Shown piece after piece: positions 42,956 to 55,600 of a stretch of DNA of 64,000 nucleotides. The notes under the pieces are model-generated. The model saw only the letters and a program-made list of their open reading frames with translations, searched no databases and was not told the origin of the DNA. The DNA is from Stictocephala bisonia (lineage: Eukaryota > Arthropoda > Insecta > Hemiptera > Membracidae), in contig JAQJVL010000029.1 of NCBI GenBank assembly GCA_035578905.1, positions 4,238,668 through 4,302,667 on the forward strand, read 5' to 3'. Made by a program: the position numbers and the translations under genes. The first letter of the stretch is position 1. Each line of letters opens with the position of its first letter.

Positions 42956-45645
42956 CTAAATAAAACACGTGACTGTCCGGTCCAATCATGTTTGTATTAA
43001 GATCGGCTTAACAGTTCATTCATAATTCATAATTCTAGATAGATTCATAATTGGTCTATCAGCTGATCCAATTTAAATTTGTTTTATATTTATTAATGCC
43101 TGTTTTCAGAGGATTGATATTCTAGTGTTTGCACGTTCCTGTGATAAATTAATTTGCACACTCAATTAATAATTGCTTAATCCTGTATGCCATGACGGGT
43201 TTATTATTGATATTATTTGGTAAGGACACTTTAAATGATACCAAAACCTAATAGATCACCCCTAAACGCACACCATAATGTCGCTTTGTGACATAAATAG
43301 TATACATAACCGATCCCAATAGCCAAACTATACAGAAAACTATAAAAAAGAAACAGACAACTAAAAATTTGTCTGGCTGCAAGGACATTCTTATATATTA
43401 TATATAACATACTACTGTTGAAATCATAACCAGTCTAAAGTTTGTGGAGTTTTAAATTCATAACAAACAAACAAAAACTACAAATATAAAAAAGGAACAA
43501 ACATATATACAATTATTCCAACATATATACTGTACGTGTCTGGCTCATTCAAACTATGAAACATTTATTATTTTTATTCGTCTCTTATGTTTTAACAAGT
43601 TTCAACAACTAACAAGTTCTGTTTCATTTTTATCCAGCTCTAAATTCGACAATTCTGTTTAATTTTTATGGCTCCAAAAATTGATAAATCTGTTTTATAT
43701 TTATCTGACTCATATTTTTGATAGTTCTGTTTTATTTTTGTGTAACTCCTACGTTTATTTGCTCCCTTTTATTTTTATTTGGATCTTAACTTTATTACTT
43801 CTCTTTTACTTCTATCTTCTTTTGTATTTGTTAGTTCTATGCTGTTTTATATAACACTAATATAAAACCTTTTGTGTTTTACATTAAAAATAAAATGAAA
43901 TTTAACAAAAATATTTTAAAAATGTCTTTTACCCAACTGTCTTATTGGGAAAGAGCCAGAAAATGGGTGTTTAAAAAATACGTTTACAATTTCATAAATA
44001 TTATTTGAATTGAAATAGCACGGCAATCGATCAACAACGGAATTTCTGCGTTTATTGATAAAAAAAAACCTCCCACACATTCATTGACTGTGAACCGAAA
44101 CGAAGACAGGAAAATTATTATTAATCAACTAACATACATTAAACAGGGGTGTTTAATGAGGGCACAAAGTGAGTGAGTCGTATACATTAATAATGGTAAT
44201 CATTGAGTCTGTGGTGTTATGCAAAACGTCGCCGTAAAATAAAATCACATGATGTTCGTATGGGTCGTTTATACAACAATTACATGTAGTATGGAAGTTA
44301 TCCAGTTGTCGTTACAATTACAGAATGAAGTCCGCATAGGAGTGCATTGGTTTACAATGTTTTATGACTGGTTTACAGTTATTGACCATGTTGATATCGT
44401 TTGTTATTTCCTTATACATTTTATGACATTGTAAACTATACTTAAATCAATCTTTAAAAATACAAGGAGTACTAACTAATGGAACCAATGGACCTATGTA
44501 CGCTCGTAGCAAAATATTGGTTTGTTGGAATATTTCTGTTTCACTTTCTCAGTAAACCATCATAATTGTATTTACATACAACAAGGGCCATGCTTTAAGT
44601 TACAATATACTTCAAATATTCAGATTTAAATGTACATAATGTAATTTTTTAAGTTTGATAAAATTATTCTTCAATTGAATAGATGGCTTTGTTCAAAATA
44701 TAATTTTTTTATTTCTTATATGAATGTTTTGTATTTTTCTATATTTCTTATGTTTAGTGGTAGGTAAGAGGGAAACATATTTTCAATATATGTGGATGAT
44801 TCTTTTGTAAAATTCTGTAATGTGAGTATTTTTTATGTAAAAATTTGTTATTCCTGTATAATAATCATGTGTATTTCTTGTTGGCTACGAGAATAGTTTC
44901 AAATATGTATAATCCATAAACTGTCAAAATACCTAAGTCTCTACATTGATTTTTTGCATGATACATTTTCTGACATTTTTAAATTGAAATATAGTTCTAA
45001 TTGATGTGTTTTGTGATTTCAGAATTTTATCTAAAATTTTCATTCACGTTGTTCCCTGTATAGGAACTCCTATTATAAGTAGGACTGAATTTATACAAAA
45101 TATGTCATTTTCAAAATCTTCAAGTTAAAAAAATACTAAAACCTTCGTAAACCATATAATCCAGAACTAACTCTTTTACATACACTATAAATATGGGAAT
45201 TCAAACTTAAATTACCGTCAAAATGCAATCTAGAAAATTTTGTGTTTCTTTATAATATTATTTTTATATCGTTAATGTTTTAATCTTGACGAAATATAAA
45301 TTCAATCAAAGTGGTTTTTGAATGATTCAAAATTAAATTTGTTGTTGTTCAAAATTAAATTGTTAAAATTGTTGTCAAAAAGTATTTAAATACAATTTAA
45401 ATATCCATTAATTAGTTGTAGTTTCATTTAAATTTTCTGTTATTTCGTTTTTGTTTTTCCAAAGAAAGAAATGCTTATATTATCAGAATACATGCAAAGC
45501 TTAGTAATGTGTTGTTTAAAAAATGTCGTATGATTTATTTAATCCTTAACTTAACAAATTAATAAAAAAAGGGCATAAACTTTGATGTAAGGAGTAGTTT
45601 GTATTTGCAAGAAATGAGTTGTGTATATTAATCAAATTGGAATGT
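42956..45645. other. AT-rich non-coding DNA
   Basis: No gene or repeat was recognised. Positions 43560-43880 are T-rich with loose repetition of TCTGTTTTAT-like words. The 61-codon plus frame at 44249-44434 has no known motif. Confidence 0.45.
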
Positions 45646-45649
45646 TCAG

Positions 45650-46163
45650 ATTTTCGTGTTATAAGTATGATTTAATAAGTATGATTGAAGAAACTTAAGG
45701 GACTCTCCAACATTTGACATTTGATCTAAAAGTTTAAAGTGGCATACACTGTAAAAAGCCTTAGATAGGTCTAAAAATGCACCAATATTACCTTTGTATG
45801 GCATTTATGAGAGCATCCGTAAAACTTATCAAAGCTGATAAAGAAGATTTACCTTTTCTAAAACTATGCTGTTGAGGATAGAGAAAATTATATGTTTCAA
45901 AGTGACTTTCGAGCTGTTTCAACATGCACCTCTCAAATGTTTTCGAAATTCAGGGTAGAATAGCTATAGGTCTACAATTGGACATTTCATATTTGTTACC
46001 TTTTTTATATATACCAACTATAAAAGTAGAATTTATTACACGCGTAAAAGGTTTGATGATCAAAAATTTAAGTTCTTTTATTATTTTTATTGGAGAATCG
46101 TTATATCCTGAAGACAATACATACTTTAATAATAAAAAAAATAACAACAGCTTAGAAAATTAA
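45650..46163 (-). pseudogene. LINE reverse transcriptase pseudogene (fingers to motif A)
   Basis: On the minus strand the frame at 45950-46147 ends with VGIYKKGNKYEMSNCRPIAI, the conserved non-LTR fingers motif (K-K-G-x(5)-N-x-R-P-I). After a stop it continues with KTFERCMLKQLE, then QHSFRKGKSSLSALISF, then after a frameshift GAFLDLSKAFYSV (motif A, D-L-S-K-A-F). Later RT motifs were not found. The style resembles CR1/Jockey-type elements. The 79-codon plus frame over the same bases is a shadow. Confidence 0.8.
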
Positions 46164-49100
46164 TTCCAGACGTAATTACCCCTATTTTGTAAAAAATCGG
46201 TTCATAAATAATTGAATTTTACATACCTATTTAAAAGTTCAATTAAATTATTTAAAGTTACTTTAATTTATTTGTGTAATGTTGAATGTTTTCGAGATAT
46301 TCAGTATTGATTATTTATAAATGGTGCCGTTTTAAGACGGTTACAGATTAATTATATTTATTATTATTGCCACTAACTAATTGAGTAAGGCTGCTAAGTT
46401 TCAAATAATTTGCTCAATCCGTTTTGGAGATATAATTATTTTGATGAAAAACACAAATGGTCACTAAGATGTAAAACAAAACATAGTAGGACATATGTTT
46501 ATATAAACTTTTTTTCATGGTTTTGTTTCTACTATCATACTCTGAAGTTGTGCTCATCTCTCCCGAATCACCCTGTTTACAATACAGTATTTGCTTGACA
46601 TATCTCTAAAACTACATAGGCCTAAACCTAATAGGTATTTGTCTACAAAAACTATAATCTAACTGTAAATCTCTAAAAGATTTGGATTCACATAAATCCT
46701 GATTTTATATTTGAAATTAAGATTAGCTAAGCTTATCTATAAATATAAGCTATATCACAAATAATTAATAATTTATTGCATATTACAATAATTAATATTA
46801 TATTTTAGTTGAAAATTGAATCGAGAGGAAATAAATTAGTATTTTATCTACATCTTTAAGCAATATACAGGCCTAAAAATTAAATACGGAAAACTTGTCA
46901 AAGTGAATGTGGGTTGGATTGATTCTGTATTTATTTGTACTTCTACAAACGGTTTCTTTGGAACTTTCATTTCAAAAAAATATTGTCGTGACGTTCCATG
47001 CCTGCAGACCTCGTTCCAGCTGGCCTATCCATCACAACACATGACTGACTACTTTCTCCTTTAGGAAGATGACACATGCGGCCAGAATTTGCACACTTAA
47101 AGAAGTAAATAACGAGTCTATCGGCTTTCACGAGGTTACAACAGTCGCTATTGTATTCCCCGTTGGACCACGGCGCACCCCGGTGGCGAAACGGCTCGCT
47201 ACTTCTCACAACTCGTAAACTACTTAGGATTTTCTCAAAAGTGAAATTATAATTTGTTGTATAGTTTTTACATATCAACTACATATTATGACACTTCAAT
47301 TCTTTTTAGTAAAAATAAATAATAAATAGGCTTATATGTATATTAACACTCACTTAACAATCTAATACAAATATATACATACTCGTACTTATCAGTTTTT
47401 TGAGTAAAATAAAGTTTTAAAAGTCATAATAATGTTAAGAGTCAAATAAGTATAATCATCAATAAAGTACATTTCAAGAAATAACAAGAAGAATTTAATA
47501 TAAAACTCAAAAGAAGAATCAGTTCCATCATACCTTAACTTTGCAGCCTTTTACAACATTTTTAAATATATGCCTTTCTTTATCCATATTTTACCGAACA
47601 ATTTGATAACAATATTCTTTTATCTGAACACTTTTTTTAATTCCAAACATAAGCCATGAACAGCACGAGCAATAGTCGCGCTCTATCTAAATACCTGAGC
47701 GAACATTCCGTTCAATATCTATTAGCTCTTCTTTCATACAACATTTAGCATTTTATTGTAAACTTCCTTTAGATAAATATCATATTATATTTGATCTTGA
47801 GTCCACTTATTTCAACCTTATTGTGAGAAGAATAAGTAATATTCTAATGTGTGTTAAAATCAAATTCTATAAATTAGGTCCGGTTCAAAGAGTTAGCTGA
47901 GTTGTAGCGTATGTAATCTATTTCTATATTTTAGATTTTACTAAACAAAAGTAAACCAAACAGAAAAGAAAATTATTAAAATATATAAGCTTTGAATAAT
48001 TTAATTAATTGTCTCCTGGCGATGCTATGTTTCCTAACAAAGTTATACCATCACCCGAAGGAAATTAATTTCTTTCGACATCATGTCAAAGAACATACTG
48101 GCTGTAGGGGGGTAGAGATTGCGTTTTTTCTTCATTGTCAATAATGTAACATCTTTAACAATGATTATACTAGGATAGTTATATAAAAACTCTCAAATTT
48201 TAAGACTTGTCTAAAACAAGCATATCCAAAAATTCACTAAACCCTTGCACTCTTTTACTGTTTTTGTATGTCAGCCGTATAGGCCTATTCTGTTTTTAAG
48301 CTTTATAAAAGAAATTTTAATAATAAAAAAAATTGTGGCAGTTATGCAGCTATTTGTTTATTGTAAAGAGTCTACCAAAATCTATAAATAAGTATTGTTA
48401 TTATTTCAAATTGTTGTAGTATATTAATTTCGTTTGTTGAATACAGTAAAATGTTTGCTTACGTACTGTCAATTGAAACAGTGAAATCTACAAATGTTCA
48501 AACTATGTTAGCTTAGATCAGTATCGATATGGCCACTTCAAAGTAAATTCAATCTTTCAGTATAATCAGAGAAAGTTTGTCTTAGGTGTTCAATGAGAAC
48601 AATAGTACAACTCTAATTTAAAGTATTGCTAATTACTTTAAAACGTTTCCTCAAATGTTATTTGTAAACTCCAATTTTGTAAGTCGATGGGAAAGTATAC
48701 GGATTCAAATCATTGTTCTATTATAACAACTGATTACTTCAAAAGCAATGCTTCATTGACCTACATAACAGAACAGAGGTGTTAAAATAGATCCAAACAG
48801 AAAAGAATACAATATCGCCCACAGGTATTCTCAGAGGAGGAAAGGCAAAAAAGGTTCCCAAGAACTAAAAGCACGTGAAGATAAATACCATCGCAAGCAA
48901 TCATTTAAAATTTAAAATCAACTAAAGTCATTCAATTCAATCTGAAAAAGCTAAAAAAATAGGAGATTATATAGCAAGTATTAAAACCTACCCCAAAGTT
49001 ATCGACCAAAGTAGTATAACATTTTTAAATACAAAATTTTTCTACGCTAGAAAAAGTGTTGTTCTTTATAAAAGCTAGTATAGTTTACCTATCCCAATGA

Positions 49101-49990
49101 TGGCTCAGCAATACCAAAGATCCGCGTAAAAATCAGGTATCTGGTGTCCTAGGAAAAACAATATTTTGATTCTAACACTCTTCAAACTGTATACATAAAA
49201 TATTAACACAAATACTAAAATTTAAATAGTAAATTCAACGTAATTTTATAGAATTATCTAAAAAATGCATTTTAAAATTATTAGAACATCACAGTTATTA
49301 AAAAATTGTTATCTATTTATATTTATTTTTTAAATATTATAACTATGTTAGGAACTATTTTTTGCTGATTTTGGAGAGTACACACAATATAAAGACGTTT
49401 TTAATATTTTTGAAAAATTGAAGAGAATAAGTTATCGATGAGAAAGAATGCACAAGAAGTAACCCCCATTTTTGTAGTTTTCTGTGTTTATGCTTGTTTG
49501 AACTGTAAAGTAGATATGATAAATTGTAAATAAATCAAATGTCTTACTTTCTCATTATGGAATAAGATATAATATCAATATAAAATATTTAAATTGCATT
49601 TGATTATAGAAGATAGCATCACAAAATCGTAAAATACAACTATTTATTTTATAAGAACTTTATTGATAAGTTATTATGATTCAGTAATACAGTAATAAGC
49701 CTATTTACTAACATAATCTGAACAAAGCAAAAACCAGTTGTAGGCTACCGATCCTATAAAATCCTGTATTCATTTGATATTTCGTGATGAATTACAATAC
49801 ACAGACCTTTATCTAACAAAAGATTTCATTTTTACAACTCGGTACAGGATGTCATGAATACAGGACAATATTAATAAATAACCCTGTGCCCAAAAACGCA
49901 TGACCTAATTTTATTCATACCAAATACAAAACGGTCCAATGAAACAAAATAGTGCCTACGTTCACATGTATAGATAATCTTTAAGATATA
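46164..49990. other. AT-rich DNA; one GC-richer unassigned frame at 46.97-47.28 kb
   Basis: The minus frame 46967-47278 (103 codons) covers a GC-richer patch and contains GRMCHLPKGESSQSCVV. It may be a relic of transposon or host coding DNA, but no domain is recognised and no splice sites are convincing. The rest is AT-rich with nothing recognised. Confidence 0.35.
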
Positions 49991-50545
49991 ATTTCTTTTT
50001 TTAGCAGTAGAGAGTTGTTTAGCAATTTGCAAAGTTGGTTCACATTTTAATTAATAATGTAGCCCTTTAGATAAGATCTTTCCGTCATAGTTTCATTATT
50101 CATACAATGCACTTCGTTAAAACAGTCAGTTTTAATTGTTATTTCCCTCATACTCCTATACTGTTTTCAAAGCACATTTTCAAGGATGTTGATTCGATCT
50201 AGATTTCGATAACGCATGCATTGAAAACCACCGCAGCACGGTCACTAGCCTCTTCTCGCATAAACCCCAGCCCAAGGTGTACCATCGTCTTTCTAATTAA
50301 CTCAGCATAATTGTGAATAAATTGTGACTTAATGTTGCTGAACGGGTTTAGACTTTAGATGACTCCATCCTTCTTAATTACCCGCCACTTTAGCGTTCTA
50401 TAACCAACAAGACGCTTTGCTAAGTCCGTAAACTTCCTTTAGTAGCGTCATATACGGAGAATAACCTATTATTGTGTTTAATTACAACACTTCCAGTCAA
50501 AGTGAATTCTTTGAAGTTCACCGACACTAGAGAGCACTAAACACA
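49991..50545. other. AT-rich DNA with a weak possible LINE tail
   Basis: On the minus strand, 50205-50310 translates to RKTMVHLGLGFMREEASDRA, which faintly resembles the D-M-x-x-L-G-L...A-x-D-R stretch near the C terminus of some LINE proteins. The match is short and I regard it as weak. Confidence 0.25.
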
Positions 50546-50547
50546 CT

Positions 50548-50772
50548 TCTGTACGTGTGTGAATGTAAGGGTGGGTCATTACTAACGTACGTGTGTGGTT
50601 GAGTGGTGGGTTAATACTATGATACAAGTATGGGTGACTGGGTGGTCAATACTACCGTACGTTTATGGGTGGGTGGATTAGTTAATACTATATTACTTGT
50701 TAAGGAGGGTGGGTCATTATTGTCGTACGTCCATGAGTGGGTGAATAGGTCAATACTACTCTATGGGGGGGT
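50548..50772. repeat. Dispersed ~36-bp minisatellite, diverged cluster
   Basis: About six degenerate units of roughly 34-40 bp, each with a GTACGT-like word, a GGGTGGGTCA-like word and AATACTA: for example GTACGTGTGTGAATGTAAGG then GTGGGTCATTACTAAC, and GTACGTTTATGGGTGGGTGG. Orientation is opposite to the 34.97-kb array and the copies are far more diverged. Confidence 0.8.
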
Positions 50773-50859
50773 TCAGCTATTACCAGTGTATTTCTAAAAA
50801 AATATGCTATGTTAATTTGAATAAATAAAAAAATTGGGTGTGCGTCGGACCACACGGTG

Positions 50860-51168
50860 GAAGTTATACTTCTTTGGCCATTCTCATACACCCACTCACG
50901 CACACAAACAGACAGGATATGTAAATGAAATATAAGACATTTTTCAATATTATTCAATATATTTATCTTCAATATATTATACGTGACTTCATTATTATAT
51001 TATACACCTATATTATCATTATCAGTAATTTCTTCGATTAAATTTCTTCGATTAACAATCGATTAATCGATAGTTCTTAAAAATTTGTTCTTACTTTTCA
51101 GCGTGACGCGGTTTCTCGACCAACATCCCATCCCAAAGTGTCTAACGGGCGCAAAGAAGTATAACTTC
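50860..51168. repeat. Inverted 17-bp pair, possible MITE ends
   Basis: GAAGTTATACTTCTTTG at 50860-50876 and its exact complement CAAAGAAGTATAACTTC at 51152-51168 enclose about 275 bp of AT-rich DNA. Flanking bases do not extend the match clearly and no target duplication was seen, so whether this is a mobile element is uncertain. Confidence 0.5.
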
Positions 51169-52600
51169 AAAAAAATAAATAAACTTTGATATAAGTAGAT
51201 TAGAACAAATTTTAACTATTTCAAGTAAAAGGTTGAATAAATATTGGAATAAGAAGGATAATGTGGAAATTAGAATTATGAGACAATAATGGTGAGCTAA
51301 AATACAATAGATAAGTAGTTTTTTTTAATGCTAATGATTAAAATGTACAACGAGAATCTGCAGGTTCTCAATAAGGCCTTGTAATGTGAATATCTATGAA
51401 TTCTGAAAAACTAGTTTGAGAAATTCTAAACTGTCCCGGGCATGTGGAAGTTTCTTTTAAAAATCTATTCCACTCAATTATTTAATTACGAGTATTCCCA
51501 AAAAAGGATTTACCCATGTTAAATATCTGTAATCTTGACGATAGTTTCCTTTCAACTGAAACAATCACAAATGAATGTGAAATCAGCTGTTGTGTACGAA
51601 CATAAATATGTAAAAATAATATGTATGTTAAAAGCGAGTAAATATTGAATTCAAACGGGCTGGTGAGTTAGACGACAAATCGTCAGCTGGTATTGGGGGC
51701 ACGAGCACTGAAGCAAATCCCAAAACCGGTCCAAGACTGGTATTGACAAGTACAAGTAGAAACTGACAACGCACATGAGACTCAATGACGAATAACAAAT
51801 AAGAAATGGCGAAAACTTTACACGAGCAAAAATAAGTTACGACTTATTTATTAAAGTTGTAGCCGCTTCTTCGACTGGAAACTCTGACAACATTTTATGT
51901 GATGCTCTACAATGTAATTGACACTTTTACAAATTTACGGTTTTTATTTTTGAACAATTTATATTTATAAACCAAATACATAATAACTACCATTAACAAA
52001 AGTTTCATTAACAATTTGGTACGTTTGGTAATTCTGAGTATTCATAAGAACCTGACCAGAAACACTTACGAAACTTCTGCTTCATTACTTCTTGTAATAT
52101 TTTATGGAATAATACAGTTTTAACCCTACAGCCATCAACACATTTTTATAAAATTATTGGCAAAATAATATAACAAATATATGATATGAAGTAATAAATA
52201 ATTCTGCAATAAACTAACAGGGATACAATTTAAGTTTGACGAATGGTATAATGTTTCATTGTTGGTTTGATGGAACAAACGATTGATTAGGCGTTTAGAC
52301 ATCTGAAACAAACATAATTTAGTTGGTTGGCCCGATTTCACGTGTAAAAACAGTTTAAATATATACAATTAAATTATATATTTGCAAATTATAGTTTACG
52401 TTTCTGCAACTTTAGATAGGTCAGTTTGATCGATGTTACTGATGGTTTATATATCCTGATATATAACAGAAAAAATCCAAAGATTTAATTCCAGTTTCTA
52501 CAAATATCAAATCACAACCTGTTTTAGGAGAGGGCCATTAGTTACCTTAAATACTGAAATTTACTAAGTAATGTGTTTATTTTACAGAATGTAGGTTTAA
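51169..52600. other. AT-rich non-coding DNA
   Basis: No gene was recognised. A small GC-richer patch at 51655-51730 has no translated motif. Confidence 0.45.
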
Positions 52601-52697
52601 AATTAGGTTAAGTTAGGTTAGGTTAGGTAAGGTAATGTAAGATAAGGTTAGGTTAGAATAGGTTAGGTTAAGTTAGCTTAGGTAAGGTTAGGTAGTT
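52601..52697. repeat. Telomere-like pentamer tract, TTAGG strand
   Basis: About 95 bp of GTTAGGTTAGGTTAGGTAAGG-type sequence, including AGTTAGCTTAGG and TAATGTAAGATAAGG variants. It is the same pentamer class as 25457-25875 but in the opposite orientation, shorter and more degenerate. Confidence 0.8.
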
Positions 52698-52724
52698 GGG
52701 TTATGATAACTCTATGCGGCCGAT

Positions 52725-52895
52725 GGCAGATCGGGGCTAAAACCTCCTGGCCGCTGAGTCCAAACTTGTTTTGGTTCACCGTCCATTAATATATCAGGTG
52801 TACTTATTGACGTATTTTCTAATTCATCAAACTCAATTGAAAGTGTCTTATTTACATGGCCATATATTTGAAGTTGAAGCTTGTTCTAGTGAACC
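52725..52895 (-). pseudogene. Open coding-like fragment of unknown origin
   Basis: The minus strand, reading from about 52890 down to a TAG at 52725, is open for about 50 codons: IYGHVNKTLSIEFDEL, ENTSISTPDILMDGEPKQVW and TQRPGGFSPDLPSAA, then stop. Amino-acid composition looks protein-like rather than random AT-rich, and the C-terminal part is GC-rich. There is a stop upstream and no ATG at the beginning, so it is at most the 3' end of a larger coding sequence, perhaps of a transposon. The family was not recognised. It directly abuts the TTAGG tract. Confidence 0.35.
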
Positions 52896-53679
52896 CAAAT
52901 AGTTTCCTATCAAGTTTAAACTCCTTTCAATCGTTTGCCACAAAATAGCTCTTCGACGTTGGTACATAACAATATCTTGTATCTTGTTAAATATATTGAC
53001 AGCGAGTAGAGGATAGGTAACGAAGAATGAGGAAAGCTTAACAGTAAGAAAATTTTATTCAATACTCAATGAGGAACGTTGCTTTAAACAGCTGATTAGT
53101 GGTTGAAAAAAGGTAATAAAGCATTTATAATTATAGTGCAAAATTATATAAAAAAATAACCTTCAAGAGTCGCCGATAGTTTCCGTTCCTCTAGAAGCAA
53201 CCTTGCTCACTTTACATCCTTGTGCATTTATATAGTTCAGTAAATACATAACATGTGCAGTATTTATAATTTTAAGGGAATAAGAACATTCGTAATTTAT
53301 TTTCTATGACGCTAATCTTGAACAAAGATTAATATATTTTAAGTAAATATATTAATAAAAACTATTTTAAATTGTTATTTATAAAAATAACTAAGTATTT
53401 TTTATTTTGATATCCAATTTCTATATCTTGTAAATATTACGATTTTTTACAGAAAACTGGTCATATTTGTAAAATTATATCTTCACATGTGATAAAGATG
53501 TAATTTATATTATTTCACCTTTCAAGGGAGTTAAACAACCGAAATCGACTACTATTAGTTCAACGAGTGTGGCTTGCAGTACATATTAACTCGACTCTCA
53601 AACTTCACAATTAAAACTTGGGTACATCTCGTGCGCTAGGTACTTTGGAATAACCCTCTCATATTACATGGACACAACC
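52896..53679. other. AT-rich non-coding DNA
   Basis: Nothing was recognised on either strand. Confidence 0.5.
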
Positions 53680-53935
53680 ACAGAGAAAAGAAAACAAAGG
53701 TCGCTTTCTTATGGCCGCAGCAACGCCTCGGCGTTAGTTACTGTACATGTAAATTACAACCAACGTAAATCTTTACAAATATGTAATAATAATTGCTTGG
53801 GGTGAATAAGGACTGACAAGGTGCTGGCCCTATCGTCAGTAGAGTAGACATGGCAAACTGGAGGAATGACTATTCGACACACATTTAGCGACCTTATGGT
53901 TCACTTCTTCTCTGAGGCATAACTCACAAGTAGGC
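53680..53935 (+). repeat. Dispersed repeat, copy B (paired with 41.83-42.09 kb)
   Basis: The second copy of the family described at 41830-42090, same orientation, with matching words GGACTGACAAGGTGCTGG, TTTCTTATGG and CGACACACATT. A short insertion relative to copy A lies at about 53830-53845. Confidence 0.8.
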
Positions 53936-54084
53936 TCACTCAGTGGTGCGTTAGTCACCGTGAGTTGAACGATTAAGAAACGTGTATGGCCACCACAGAA
54001 GAATGTTTTTTTTTTTTTTACTGTCTGCGCCAGTGGTATTTTTAATGTGGTATTCAAACGTTGTTGAGGGACACCGGTCCAAGC

Positions 54085-54175
54085 CCCTTTGGCAAATTTA
54101 AGTGGACCTGCCGGGATTTGAACCCGTGACCCTCTGCCTGTGAAGCAGAATTGCTATCCAAGCTAGCAAGAGGCA
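54085..54175 (-). repeat. tRNA-derived SINE or tRNA pseudogene
   Basis: Minus-strand sequence carries an A-box-like TAGCTTGGATAG, a perfect 5-bp stem TCTGC/GCAGA with a 7-base loop TTCACAG (anticodon position CAC, valine-type), a B-box GGTTCAAATCC, and CCCGGCAGGTCC as a 3' acceptor-like end. The 5' acceptor strand does not pair with that end, the D-loop is short and the T-stem has a mismatch. It is therefore not a functional tRNA gene. A SINE head is the likeliest reading. Confidence 0.5.
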
Positions 54176-54835
54176 TAATGTTGTGAAGTAGAGGAGCGAG
54201 CCTGATAGAATGGTGGGCGAAAGACTGTGTGTCCAGGAGCTGAGTAAGGGCGAGAATAAGTCCCAGATGTACCATCACTGACCGAGGACTTAGTTGGCTT
54301 GTCCATCAGTTGTTTTGTTTTTTATTAGTAATTTATCTTAAGTAATGTGAATTTAAAACGCAATTGATGATAATGTTTAACCTTCCGCCAATAAATAGGC
54401 CGACGGATGCGTTGAAGATCTGCCAACGTCTAGTAAAGGCAGTAAAGTAGGTGCGGATGTCACAACATCCGAAACCGGTCCCAATCTCCCACTCCCTACG
54501 GTGAAAGGCCCCAACCGGGCCTCCCAGTGGTTTTCGCACTATTGTTGGCTAGTGCGAGCGCCTTCGACTGTCGCTAATTCCCCCTGTATTCTTTCTGTTT
54601 GAAATTCAAAGTAGCTGCAACTACTTTCCTTCGTGACAGATTTTCCGGCACATTAGCCATTCTATTTCCTCGCCTCTGTCGGGCATGTGCATGTGCTTTA
54701 TGGGTTCTTTGCTCCGTGACTTCTATTGTCACGCCGGCGTCGACCCTTGCTGGAATGCTAAAACAGACGTAGTCACTTGGCGCAAAACACTATTTCAGAA
54801 AACAGGGTTGGAAAATTGTATTACCCTCAAGAAAC
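54176..54835. other. GC-balanced DNA, unassigned
   Basis: Positions 54395-54560 and 54600-54790 are GC-richer than average. The 68-codon minus frame at 54333-54539 has no recognised domain. This could be the body of a SINE or other old element adjoining the tRNA-like head. Confidence 0.35.
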
Positions 54836-54839
54836 GAGA

Positions 54840-55600
54840 TTTTTGAAAGTTTAATAAATAAAAAATTCTTGGAGTAAACAAATATACTCTAGAATGGTTT
54901 AAATCATATCTCGAAAACAGATTTAAATTTGTGGAGATATCACAGGTTCGAAACAATAAATTAAGAACATTTCATTCAGATCTACAACAAATCCAATTTG
55001 GTGTCCCTCAAGGATCAATATTAGGGCCATTTTTATTTATTTGTTACATAACAAACTCATGACATCTATAAAAAATATCCCACACAGTAATGTATGCTTA
55101 TATACAGATGACTTTAGTTAAAAATACCAGCAAAAGAATTTAAACATCTATCAAAGATTGAACTAACAAACATTATAATTTTTTTAAATAAACATAACTT
55201 TAAATATGGAAAAAACAAAATTAATTTCTTTTAAAACTATACAAAGCAATAAGATAGACATACCAAATAATATCATATTTAATAATATAAAATACTCAAA
55301 ACAAAACAGCATAAATTTCATTGGTTTGAACATAGACCAACATTTAACTTGAAAGGAACACGTAAAAAAATTATTTCTAAAATAATTTCAGCAATATACG
55401 CACTTTACAGAATGCTATTTTTATGTAGCATTAAAACATTTTATTATACATTTATAAATTCACATATTTCTTATTTTATTTGCTTATGTAGCACAAACAG
55501 TAAACAAACCCTTGATCCAAGTCCTTAAACTACAAAAAAGCCATAAGAATCAGCCTTTAGACACTGTTTGTAAACACATGAACTTAAAGATCTACTCCAA
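54840..55600 (+). pseudogene. LINE reverse transcriptase pseudogene (motif B to C-terminal region)
   Basis: Plus-strand translation, with stops and shifts, gives TLEWFKSYLENRFKFVEI, then FGVPQGSILGPFLFICYI (motif B), then after a shift CLYTDDFS (motif C, T for the usual A before D-D). This is followed by HFIGLNIDQHLT-like and SAIYALYRM, and further on FYYTFINSHISYFICLC and a degraded LQKKAIRI-like end. The spacing fits a CR1/Jockey-like ORF2. Fingers and motif A are absent, so the copy is 5'-truncated. The minus frame 55525-55740 is unrelated. Confidence 0.83.

Noticed and set aside
50205..50310. LINE C-terminal domain on the minus strand (HLGLGFMREEASDRA)
   Set aside because: The resemblance covers fewer than 20 residues and no neighbouring LINE motif supports it.
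54085..54175. A functional tRNA-Val(CAC) gene
   Set aside because: The acceptor stem does not pair, the D-loop is too short and the T-stem is mismatched, despite a good anticodon stem and B box.
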